Shown here: in pieces, positions 1 to 6,442 of the stretch
How the letters are laid out: every line of letters begins with the position of its first letter
Numbering within the stretch: the stretch's first letter is position 1
NCBI GenBank assembly: GCA_903891505.1
Contig: CAITEO010000066.1
Coordinates: forward strand, 1 to 20,499
DNA: 20,499 bases
Direction of reading: 5' to 3'
Origin: an uncultured Candidatus Woesearchaeota archaeon
GTDB lineage: Archaea > Nanobdellota > Nanobdellia > Woesearchaeales > 21-14-0-10-32-9
The notes under the pieces: model-generated
Databases searched by the model: none
Told to the model about the DNA's origin: nothing
Seen by the model: only the letters and a program-made list of their open reading frames with translations
Translations under genes and position numbers: made by a program

Positions 1-130
1 GTTCTTTCTTATTATTCAGTCTTATTATTTCTTGCTCTATACTCGCTCTTTCTTACTTTTCTTAATCTTTCTTTCTCTTTCTTATTCTTTCTTTTTCGCG
101 TTTCTTCATTTTTCTCTACTCTTGCGTGTT
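1..130. other. Pyrimidine-rich low-complexity tract
   Basis: The plus strand is almost entirely C and T with short TTTCTT-type units and few purines. No convincing gene is visible on either strand. On the minus strand the same stretch is purine-rich, like the AG-rich leaders and spacers elsewhere in the window, so it may be an untranslated part of a minus-strand transcript that runs off the window edge. That reading is inference. It ends just before the hydC promoter. Confidence 0.5.
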
Positions 131-145
131 TCCATCGTATAGAAA

Positions 146-158
146 CTTATATAAATAA
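146..158 (+). promoter_or_regulatory. TATA box of the hydrogenase operon (leaderless start)
   Basis: The sequence CTTATATAAATAA is a near-ideal archaeal TATA box, preceded by the purine-rich AGAAA, which could serve as a BRE. Its centre lies about 26 bases before the ATG at 178, so transcription should start at or next to the start codon and give a leaderless mRNA. No Shine-Dalgarno sequence precedes that ATG, which agrees. Confidence 0.75.
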
Positions 159-177
159 ACTATACTGCGATAATTTC

Positions 178-780
178 ATGGTGGAACTTAGAAGGGTAAC
201 TATTAATGGGAATCATTATTATTATTTGTTCCATGAAATAAGAGAGAACGGACAGTTCAAAAAGTTCAGGCATTACATTGGCGCGCAAGAGCCAGATAAT
301 GCAATGCAGCAAAAACTTGAACGAGATTTCATGGAGGATATCAAGAATAACCCTGATAAGTATAGCCCAAAAGAGAAGCAAAATATCATCGCCGTCCTTC
401 AACAGATAATGGAGAAGGAGAATTATATTTCTGAAGAAAACTTCGTGCGTCTCTCATCAGAGCTTGATATTCCTTTGGTAAACCTTGTTGGTGTTGCGAC
501 ATTCTATTCTCAGTTCAGACTCACAAAGCCAGGCAAGCACACAATTAAGATTTGTGATGGAACTGCCTGTCATGTAAAAAACTCTGCTGCACTTCGAGTG
601 TTCCTTGAAGAAACACTCGACATTAAATCTGGTCAAGTTACTAAGGATGGTAACTTCGGCCTGGAAGTTGTAAATTGCATTGGCGCGTGTGCTCGTGCTC
701 CTTCAATGATGATTGATGAAACAGTTTATGGTAAACTTGACAAGAAAAAAATCAAAGAAATAATTGGAACGTACAAATGA
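178..780 (+). CDS. hydC: HydC/NuoE-like [2Fe-2S] subunit of NAD-linked [FeFe]-hydrogenase, with N-terminal extension
   Basis: This is the thioredoxin-like [2Fe-2S] subunit (NuoE/HydC family) that sits next to the flavin subunit and passes electrons in multimeric NAD-linked hydrogenases. The family domain runs from about residue 58 to 200 and carries four cluster ligands, C126 and C131 (C-x4-C) and C167 and C171 (C-x3-C). The motif GVATFYSQF, typical of NuoE, is at 104-113. Residues 1-50 are not part of NuoE. They contain GNHYYYLFHEIRENG followed by KKFRHYIG, a pattern I associate from memory with N-termini of archaeal Fic-like and transposase-like proteins. At 200 residues the protein is about 40 longer than a usual NuoE. 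The ATG fits the leaderless TATA spacing, which makes the extension likely to be real. It is first in the operon and is followed by a structured spacer and then hydB. The gene ends in TGA. Confidence 0.9.
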   Translation: MVELRRVTINGNHYYYLFHEIRENGQFKKFRHYIGAQEPDNAMQQKLERDFMEDIKNNPDKYSPKEKQNIIAVLQQIMEKENYISEENFVRLSSELDIPLVNLVGVATFYSQFRLTKPGKHTIKICDGTACHVKNSAALRVFLEETLDIKSGQVTKDGNFGLEVVNCIGACARAPSMMIDETVYGKLDKKKIKEIIGTYK

Positions 781-848
781 GAGAATAACAAAAACGAAAA
801 GAAAACAGAATAGAACCAAAAAAAAGAGCAAATAAAAAACTAAAACTA

Positions 849-985
849 ACGAATTTGTCTTCTCGACACCCCGAAGGGGGCAACCCCCGTCGAGTCACGT
901 CGTCAAAGCCGACGGCGCCCAAGAAAATCGAAGATTTTCTGGGCCCAGAAAACGTTAAACGTTTTCTTGGGAGCGACAAATTCGT
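849..985. repeat. Structured intergenic element, copy A (four hairpins inside an 11-bp terminal inverted repeat)
   Basis: The hydC-hydB spacer holds a compact folded element. An 11-bp perfect inverted repeat closes it (849-859 with 975-985, ACGAATTTGTC). Inside, in order, are a GC hairpin with arms CTCGAC/GTCGAG (862-867, 889-894) around GGGGG-CAA-CCCCC, a CGTCG/CGACG hairpin with a 7-base loop (898-902, 910-914), and two A/T-rich hairpins with short GC bases (917-944 and 944-971). The GC-rich half is homologous, in opposite orientation, to the element at 2788-2868. No coding capacity is apparent. Whether it is a mobile palindromic repeat or an RNA control element cannot be decided from the sequence. 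Confidence 0.75.
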
Positions 986-994
986 GGACTCAAA

Positions 995-2776
995 ATGATA
1001 ACAGACCAACAAATTAAACAGGCTCAAAGAGAATTAATCGGAGATCATGTTGCGGTAGGCGTAGCCACATGCGGACTTTCTGCCGGAGCTGGCGCAGTAG
1101 TTAGCGCGCTTGAATCTGCAAAACTTAGTATTCCTGTAACAAAAGTTGGCTGTGTTGGAATGTGTTACAATGAACCGATTGTCATGGTTGTTCAAGATGG
1201 AAAAACTTCGTATTATGGAAACGTCACAAAGGATAACGTCGTTCTTCTAATCAGCGCGATTAAAGCAAACAAGCGTTGCAATGAACTCTTCTTGTGCGAA
1301 AAACTCGAAGAGCTTGATTTTTACAAGAAGCAAGTCAGATTAACTCTTGAGAACTGCGGTGCAATTGATCCATTGAAACTCGAGCACTATGTTGCGCGAG
1401 GCGGATACTCTGGTCTCAAAAAAGCTATCGCTATGACAAACATGGAAGTTATTGCAACTGTTGACAAAGCAGGAATTCGAGGGCGCGGGGGCGCAGGCTT
1501 TTCAACTGCGAAGAAGTGGAGCTTCATTGCGAACAAGCAAGGCAAAAAATATATTATTTGCAATGGTGATGAAGGCGATCCTGGAGCGTTCATGAATAGA
1601 ACTCTTATGGAGAGCGATCCGTTTAGAATTCTTGAAGGTCTTGCAATCGGCGCGTATGCAACTGGCGCTGATGAAGGAGTTATTTATACAAGAGCAGAAT
1701 ATCCGCTCGCACTTGAAACATTAGGCAAAGCGATGAAGACTGCATATGAAAATAATCTTCTTGGAAAAAACATTCTTGGCAAACAAGGATTCAATTTCGA
1801 TTTAATCATCAGAGTTGGCGCAGGAGCATTTGTTTGCGGCGAAGAGACAGCACTAATTGAGAGCGCCGAAGGTAGACGTGGAACTCCAAGACCAAGACCT
1901 CCATTCCCTGCTGACAAAGGTCTTTATGGTAAACCAACTATTGTTAACAACGTTGGAACTTGGGGAGATGTCTCAACCGTTCTAAAAATTGGCCCTGATG
2001 AGTATGGCAAATACGGAACAAAAGCTACGAAGGGAACAAAAACTCTTTGCCTTAGCGGAGATATCAAAAGACCCGGAATTATTGAAGTACCATTTGGAAT
2101 CACCCTTAAAGAAATCATTTACGACGTTGGTGGTGGACTTCCGGATGGAACAAAGTTCAAAGCCTTATTCCCAGGTGGACCTGCAGGTGGATGCGTTGTT
2201 GAAAAAGAACTTGATACTCCTCTTGATTATGAAACAATGACTAACCTTAAGACAATTATGGGCTCAGGGAGTTTTATTGTGACGAACGATAAAGCGTGCA
2301 TGGTAAGTCTTGCCAAGTTCTTTATTTCGTTCACCCAATCAGAGAGCTGCGGTAAGTGCACGCCCTGTCGCGAAGGAACGAAAAGACTTCTTGAAATGCT
2401 AACTCATGTTTCAAGAGGAAATGGAACCATCCAAGATATTGATAAGATACAAGAGCTTGCAGAGTTCATCAATCGAGATTCACTTTGCGGTCTTGGACAA
2501 TTCGCTCCGAACCCTGTGCTCTCAACCATTAGAAACTTTAGATCTGAATATGAAACGCATATTACTCATAGAAAATGTCCCGCGCATGTCTGCGAGAACT
2601 TACTCACATTTACAATCACGGATAAATGCACAGGATGCGGTAATTGTAAACGCAACTGTCCTGTTGCCGCAATATCAGGAGAATTAAAAGGGCTTCATGT
2701 TATAGATCAGTCGAAGTGCATCCGTTGCGGCAAGTGCTACGATGTATGTGCATTCAAAGCAATTGATAGAAGCTAG
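995..2776 (+). CDS. hydB: HydB/NuoF-like FMN, NAD(H)-binding subunit of [FeFe]-hydrogenase
   Basis: This is the flavin subunit that exchanges electrons between NAD(H), FMN and iron-sulfur clusters, in HydB of bifurcating hydrogenases and NuoF of complex I. The domains run in HydB order. First is an N-terminal thioredoxin-like module with C26, C53 and C57. Next is the NuoF core with the FMN/NADH glycine-rich motifs GRGGAGFSTAKKW and CNGDEGDPGAFMNR, and GAFVCGEETALIES. Then comes the N3-type [4Fe-4S] site C452-x2-C455-x2-C458 with C498. A C-terminal 2x[4Fe-4S] ferredoxin ends the protein (C545/548/551/555 and C575/578/581/585). The C-terminal ferredoxin separates HydB from plain NuoF. The N-terminal module shows three rather than four cysteines, with serine at 29. 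The ATG follows CTCAAA without a clear ribosome-binding site. The 593 residues match the family. Confidence 0.93.
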   Translation: MITDQQIKQAQRELIGDHVAVGVATCGLSAGAGAVVSALESAKLSIPVTKVGCVGMCYNEPIVMVVQDGKTSYYGNVTKDNVVLLISAIKANKRCNELFLCEKLEELDFYKKQVRLTLENCGAIDPLKLEHYVARGGYSGLKKAIAMTNMEVIATVDKAGIRGRGGAGFSTAKKWSFIANKQGKKYIICNGDEGDPGAFMNRTLMESDPFRILEGLAIGAYATGADEGVIYTRAEYPLALETLGKAMKTAYENNLLGKNILGKQGFNFDLIIRVGAGAFVCGEETALIESAEGRRGTPRPRPPFPADKGLYGKPTIVNNVGTWGDVSTVLKIGPDEYGKYGTKATKGTKTLCLSGDIKRPGIIEVPFGITLKEIIYDVGGGLPDGTKFKALFPGGPAGGCVVEKELDTPLDYETMTNLKTIMGSGSFIVTNDKACMVSLAKFFISFTQSESCGKCTPCREGTKRLLEMLTHVSRGNGTIQDIDKIQELAEFINRDSLCGLGQFAPNPVLSTIRNFRSEYETHITHRKCPAHVCENLLTFTITDKCTGCGNCKRNCPVAAISGELKGLHVIDQSKCIRCGKCYDVCAFKAIDRS

Positions 2777-2787
2777 AGAATGCAAAA

Positions 2788-2868
2788 CAGATTTTCCGTA
2801 CGCCGTCGACTTTGGCGACGCGTTGCTCCGGGGGATGGCCCCTCCGGGGTGGAGCATAGGAAAATCTG
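2788..2868. repeat. Structured intergenic element, copy B (inverted relative to copy A)
   Basis: This fills the spacer between hydB and the nucleotidyltransferase gene. It is closed by a perfect 10-bp inverted repeat, CAGATTTTCC at 2788-2797 and GGAAAATCTG at 2859-2868. Inside are a hairpin CGTCG/CGACG (2804-2808, 2816-2820) and a hairpin GCTCC/GGAGC (2825-2829, 2851-2855) with a C/G-run interior. Read on the minus strand, the order of parts equals copy A. The 20 bases around the CGTCG hairpin match copy A at 18 of 20 positions, both differences being at the loop edges. The terminal inverted repeats of the two copies are unrelated in sequence. Confidence 0.75.
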
Positions 2869-2902
2869 AAAAGAAAAAATAAAATCGAACGAGAACAGCA
2901 AA

Positions 2903-3319
2903 ATGGACGAACCGAAACCCGATAAAAGACTTTATCCGAATCAAGAAGAAGTTTGCGATTTTGTTATAGCAAAAACAAAACAGATATTAAATCATGTCAA
3001 AGGAATAAAAGAGGCATTCATATTCGGCACAGCAGTCAATGGAAAAGGGTTCGGAACATATGTAGAACCCTGGAGAGATAATTGTGGACAGATAAATACA
3101 GGATCAGATGTTGATGTCATAGTTATAATCAATCCGAACGAAATACCTTTATCATGGGAATACTTGGGCACACAAAAAGAACTTATGATATATAATATCG
3201 GCAGAGTAACTATTGATAAAAACATCCACATTATTGAAGCGCACATACCAGAAAATGAGAAGAAAGCCAAAGATATTCATTACTTTATATCGGAGATAAA
3301 AACGCTGCAAATCATATAG
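2903..3319 (+). CDS. Small nucleotidyltransferase-fold protein inside the hydrogenase operon
   Basis: This 138-residue protein has the start of a DNA polymerase beta-like (MNT/KNT-type) nucleotidyltransferase domain. It shows FIFGTAVNGKG at about 39-49, then after a longer than usual loop GSDVDVIVI at 67-75, with D69 and D71 as the likely metal ligands. A third acidic residue may lie in the later strand around HIIEAHIPE. I cannot name a substrate. Minimal nucleotidyltransferases often act as antitoxins with HEPN partners or modify small molecules, but no HEPN partner is next to it. It lies between hydB and hydA, all on the same strand, with only 38 bases between its stop and the hydA ATG, so it is probably co-transcribed. 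The ATG is preceded by GAACAGCAAA, without a clear ribosome-binding site. Confidence 0.7.
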   Translation: MDEPKPDKRLYPNQEEVCDFVIAKTKQILNHVKGIKEAFIFGTAVNGKGFGTYVEPWRDNCGQINTGSDVDVIVIINPNEIPLSWEYLGTQKELMIYNIGRVTIDKNIHIIEAHIPENEKKAKDIHYFISEIKTLQII

Positions 3320-3357
3320 AACAATCAATCAAAAGAGAACAAAAAGAGAAACCAAAA

Positions 3358-5079
3358 ATGGCAGAAGAAGTCAAGAAAGTAAAGTTCAAGATTAACAACC
3401 TCAATGTAGAAGGAACTCCAGGGGAGAAAATAATTGATGTTGCAAAGCGCTATGGAATTAATATTCCTCATCTTTGCATGCACCCGCGCCTTGAGCGAAT
3501 CGGAGCGTGTAGATTATGTGTTGTTGATGTTGAAGGCGCGCCAAAGCCCGTTACTTCTTGCAACACAGATATCAGAGAGGGAATGGTTGTAAAAACTCAT
3601 ACTCCTAAAATATTGAAAGATAGAAGAACTATTATGAAACTAATACTTGCTAACCATGATTTCAACTGCGTAACTTGCGCAGCTAACCTTCAGTGTAAAT
3701 TACAAGCATATGCTGAAGAGATGAATTTGCTTGACAACGAATTCACAGGCGAGATTCGTGAATCAAAGATTGATGATTCGAGCACCTCAATTGTAAGGGA
3801 CAATATGCGCTGCATTCTTTGCCGTAGATGCGTTCGGGCATGCAACGATATTCAAACTGTATATGCAATTGGAATGCAGAACCGTGGATTTAATTCTAAA
3901 ATAGGAACACCATTTGATGTTCCTATGAGTGAGAGTTCGTGCGTCAACTGCGGTCAATGCGTAATCGTCTGCCCAACAGGCGCACTAACAGAGAAGAGCG
4001 GACTTAACGAAGTAATCAACGCCCTGAATTCTGGAAAACACGTTGTGTGTCAAACTGCGCCATCAATTCGGGCGACACTAGGCGAACTATTCGATATGCC
4101 ACCTGGAACTCCTGTTACAGGTAAAATGGTTGCAGCACTAAGACAAATTGGTTTCCAAAAAGTTTTCGATACTGACTTCGCGGCAGACATGACAATAATA
4201 GAAGAAGCGACCGAGCTTGTTAAACGCCTGAAAGAAAATAAGGATCTTCCTATGATTACAACCTGCTGTCCTGCTTGGATAAAATTCGGGGAGCAATTCT
4301 TCTTTGAAGAACTCCATCACATGTCAACTTGCAGAAGTCCACAGAGCATGATGGCGTCCATGATTAAAACATACTACGCAACGCAAGCAGGAATTAAACC
4401 TGAAGACATAGTTGTTGTTGACATCATGCCTTGTACTGCAAAGAAATTCGAAATTGATAGACCTGAATTCAAAGGTCAAACAGATATTGTCTTAACAACT
4501 GTCGAACTTGGTAAATTAATCAAGCAGTTCGATATTGACTTTGCAAATCTTCCAGATGAAGATTTTGATAATCCACTCGGTGAAAGTTCTGGCGCCGGAG
4601 ATATCTTTGGCAGATCAGGTGGAGTTATGGAAGCAGCACTTAGATCTGCTGCGGACATGCTATCTGGTGAAGAACTTCAAAGCATAGAATATACTAAAGT
4701 TCGTGGAATGGAAACACTAAAAGAAGCAGAAATCACACTCGCAGGCAAAACACTTAAGATTGCTGTTGTTCATACACTTGGCGAAGCAAGAAAGATAATG
4801 GAGATGATAAGTAAAGGTGAATGCCCATATCAATTCATTGAAATCATGGCTTGCTACGGCGGATGCGTCGGGGGCGGCGGTCAACCAAGATATGATGACT
4901 CAGATATTCTCCTCAAGAGAGCTGGCGCATTGAACAAAGAAGATGTTCGCAAGGTTGTTAGAAAATCACACAAGAACGAATCAGTCTTAAAGCTCTACCG
5001 CGATTACATAGGCGTTCCTGGCGGTGAAACCGCACATAGACTCTTGCACACGTGGTATAGGAAGAGAGAACACTTGTAG
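3358..5079 (+). CDS. hydA: HydA, catalytic subunit of group A [FeFe]-hydrogenase
   Basis: This enzyme makes or oxidises H2 at an H-cluster. Its domains in order are a plant-type [2Fe-2S] with C40, C51, C54 and C68; a His-Cys3 [4Fe-4S] with H100, C104, C107 and C113; a 2x[4Fe-4S] ferredoxin with C152/155/158/162 and C195/198/201/205; and the H-cluster domain. The three signature motifs are complete: TTCCPAW (C303, the usual proton-relay cysteine, and ligand C304), MPCTAKKFE (C359) and MACYGGCVGGGGQP (C499, C503). S323 in MSTCRSPQ sits where the proton-relay serine is expected. A small-subunit-like tail (AHRLLHTWY) ends the protein. Length and layout match HydA of HydABC complexes, which is supported by hydC and hydB upstream. 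It should be cytoplasmic, with no signal peptide. The HydE, HydF and HydG maturases are not in the window. The only departure in motif L1 is TTCC for the common TSCC. Confidence 0.96.
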   Translation: MAEEVKKVKFKINNLNVEGTPGEKIIDVAKRYGINIPHLCMHPRLERIGACRLCVVDVEGAPKPVTSCNTDIREGMVVKTHTPKILKDRRTIMKLILANHDFNCVTCAANLQCKLQAYAEEMNLLDNEFTGEIRESKIDDSSTSIVRDNMRCILCRRCVRACNDIQTVYAIGMQNRGFNSKIGTPFDVPMSESSCVNCGQCVIVCPTGALTEKSGLNEVINALNSGKHVVCQTAPSIRATLGELFDMPPGTPVTGKMVAALRQIGFQKVFDTDFAADMTIIEEATELVKRLKENKDLPMITTCCPAWIKFGEQFFFEELHHMSTCRSPQSMMASMIKTYYATQAGIKPEDIVVVDIMPCTAKKFEIDRPEFKGQTDIVLTTVELGKLIKQFDIDFANLPDEDFDNPLGESSGAGDIFGRSGGVMEAALRSAADMLSGEELQSIEYTKVRGMETLKEAEITLAGKTLKIAVVHTLGEARKIMEMISKGECPYQFIEIMACYGGCVGGGGQPRYDDSDILLKRAGALNKEDVRKVVRKSHKNESVLKLYRDYIGVPGGETAHRLLHTWYRKREHL

Positions 5080-5237
5080 AACTATTCTAAATAGGGTTTT
5101 AAAAAATTGCAGACACTTCCTGCATAATTAAGCTCGAAATGTTTTTCGCCCATATTAGGAAATTATTCGGGTTTTCTAAAGAAGTGCTAATTAACAATCT
5201 ACCTTTTCTAATCATGTGATCAAAATTGCAAGTCATA

Positions 5238-5583
5238 ATGAGCACAGACTTCAAAAAACAATTCCATAAAATAAAAGACAGACATACACGTCTTGAAATA
5301 ATCAAATGCTTAAGAAAATTAGAAATAACTCCAGAACTTGAACTCCAAAGAAAGCTCAGCGAAGAAAAGACGAGAGCTACAGTCTTTGAAGGTTTAAAAT
5401 CAATAAAGAATTTCTACAACAACATAATCGAAGAATTAAGACCTGGCGATGAGTATCTTGTACTTGGCGCAACATATGGAAAAGATATTTATTCGTTAAA
5501 ATCATTCTTTCAGAACTATCACACTCGTCGCAAATAGCTATAGAACATATTTCGAAACATTCTGGAAGATGGCAAAGAAGTAA
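5238..5583 (+). pseudogene. Chimeric remnant: RelE-like N-terminus joined to broken TrmB-like regulator
   Basis: An open frame from ATG 5238 to TAG at 5537 reads as two joined fragments. The first 32 or so residues (VIMSTDFKKQFHKIKD and LRKLEITPE) resemble the start of RelE/ParE toxins. From about codon 33 it switches to the C-terminal half of archaeal TrmB-type regulators: ATVFEGLKSIKNFYNNI, LRPGDEYLVLGA and FFQNYHTRR. In TrmB proteins a sugar-binding-like domain would continue after the RR motif. Here the frame stops, but one frame over, at 5533-5583, the sequence NSYRTYFETFWKMAKK matches the usual TrmB C-terminal end. This suggests an internal deletion with frameshift. No winged-helix DNA-binding domain is visible upstream. 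Family recognition is from memory of motifs. The TrmB part is more certain than the RelE part. Confidence 0.5.
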
Positions 5584-5663
5584 TTTCGTAATCTTTTCGA
5601 AAAATCTTCAGACACAAATATAATTCTAGGATACCACCTATAATTTAGTTAATATGTTCCACA

Positions 5664-5675
5664 AAATATATAAAG
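5664..5675 (+). promoter_or_regulatory. Probable TATA box for the AbrB/PIN pair
   Basis: AAATATATAAAG is a good archaeal TATA match. Its centre is about 40 bases before the ATG at 5709, so a short leader of roughly 14 bases is predicted rather than a leaderless start. An upstream TTG at 5676 is only a few bases from the box and is very unlikely to be transcribed. Confidence 0.5.
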
Positions 5676-5708
5676 TTGAATTGTTTAACTGTTGAACTGG
5701 TAAGTCAA

Positions 5709-5987
5709 ATGGGAACTACTGATGTAGAAAAGACGGATTTTGTTAGAATGTCTGGAAAAGGCCAGCTTGTTGTGCCCCAGCAAGTCAGAGATAGTGCAAA
5801 CCTCTCGCCTGGCGAGACATTCGTAGCGTTTTCTGTCAAAGACGGCGTCCTATTTCGAAAAGTAGAACTACCAAAAGTCAATGCAGATTTTGATTCTTTG
5901 ACAAAAGAAATAGAAGCCCAGTTCAAGAAAAATAAAGTAACTAAAAAAGACTTGAACGAGGCTGTTAAGTGGGCAAAGAAAAAATAA
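5709..5987 (+). CDS. AbrB/SpoVT-type antitoxin (VapB-like)
   Basis: This 92-residue protein has a SpoVT/AbrB swapped-hairpin DNA-binding domain near its start: FVRMSGKGQLVVPQQVRD followed by NLSPGETFVAF. A helical tail (KKDLNEAVKWAKKK) is of the kind that wraps a PIN toxin. It would neutralise the downstream PIN nuclease and repress its own promoter, as in VapBC systems. Its last codons overlap the start of the toxin gene by 19 bases, which is typical translational coupling. ATG 5709 is chosen over an in-frame TTG at 5676 because that TTG lies too close to the TATA box. The domain call is from visible motifs. The partner assignment is from context. Confidence 0.85.
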   Translation: MGTTDVEKTDFVRMSGKGQLVVPQQVRDSANLSPGETFVAFSVKDGVLFRKVELPKVNADFDSLTKEIEAQFKKNKVTKKDLNEAVKWAKKK

Positions 5988-6409
5988 TCATTGATACAAA
6001 TTGTCTGATTTCTGCATTTGGCTGGAATGGAAATGAAAGAGTTCTGCTAAGAAAAGTTATTTCTGGAGAATATTTGCTTGTTGTTTCTGAAGAACAATTT
6101 CAAGAACTTGAACGAGTTCTCAGTTATCCTAAACTAAAATTCTCAGAGCAAAAGCAAAAGAAAATCATAGATATTGTGAAATCTATTTCTTTGGTTGTAA
6201 AGAAAAATAGAACTAATTCAGAAAAGATGTTGCTCTTAAGAGATCCTGATGATAACTTTCTTCTGGAATGTGCAGACGCATCAAACGCCGATTATATAAT
6301 AACTGGAGATAAAGGCGTTCTTGAGTTGAAACAATATGGAAAGACCAAAATACTAACTACGAGAGAGCTTCTAGAAGAGAAACTCAGGAATCAACAGAAA
6401 AATTCATAA
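5969..6409 (+). CDS. PIN-domain toxin (VapC-like ribonuclease)
   Basis: This is a 146-residue PIN nuclease of the kind annotated as a toxin-antitoxin component. The acidic active-site set is visible: D9 in IIIDTNCLISAF, E46 or E48 in FQELERVL, D95 in DPDDNFLLE and D114 in ITGDKGVLEL. Such proteins cleave RNA, often tRNA, when released from the antitoxin. It starts with GTG inside the last codons of the AbrB gene, giving a 19-base overlap and implying coupled translation. The frame is intact, so this module looks functional, unlike the broken fragments just upstream. The RNA target cannot be told from the sequence. Confidence 0.85.
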   Translation: MGKEKIIIDTNCLISAFGWNGNERVLLRKVISGEYLLVVSEEQFQELERVLSYPKLKFSEQKQKKIIDIVKSISLVVKKNRTNSEKMLLLRDPDDNFLLECADASNADYIITGDKGVLELKQYGKTKILTTRELLEEKLRNQQKNS

Positions 6410-6442
6410 ATTACTGTTCTTCAGCAATAGTAAGGTAGCACC

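Noticed and set aside
849..985. CRISPR array or Rho-independent terminator
   Set aside because: There are no regularly spaced identical repeats with unique spacers. The element is much more complex than a terminator and lies inside an operon without a T-tract after the hairpins.
752..1027. Minus-strand frame across the hydC-hydB spacer
   Set aside because: Its translation follows the hairpin arms and purine runs and looks like no protein. The stretch is better explained as structured non-coding DNA or RNA.
5676..5708. AbrB antitoxin starting at TTG 5676
   Set aside because: The TTG is within a few bases of the TATA box and could not be in the transcript. The family domain begins after ATG 5709.
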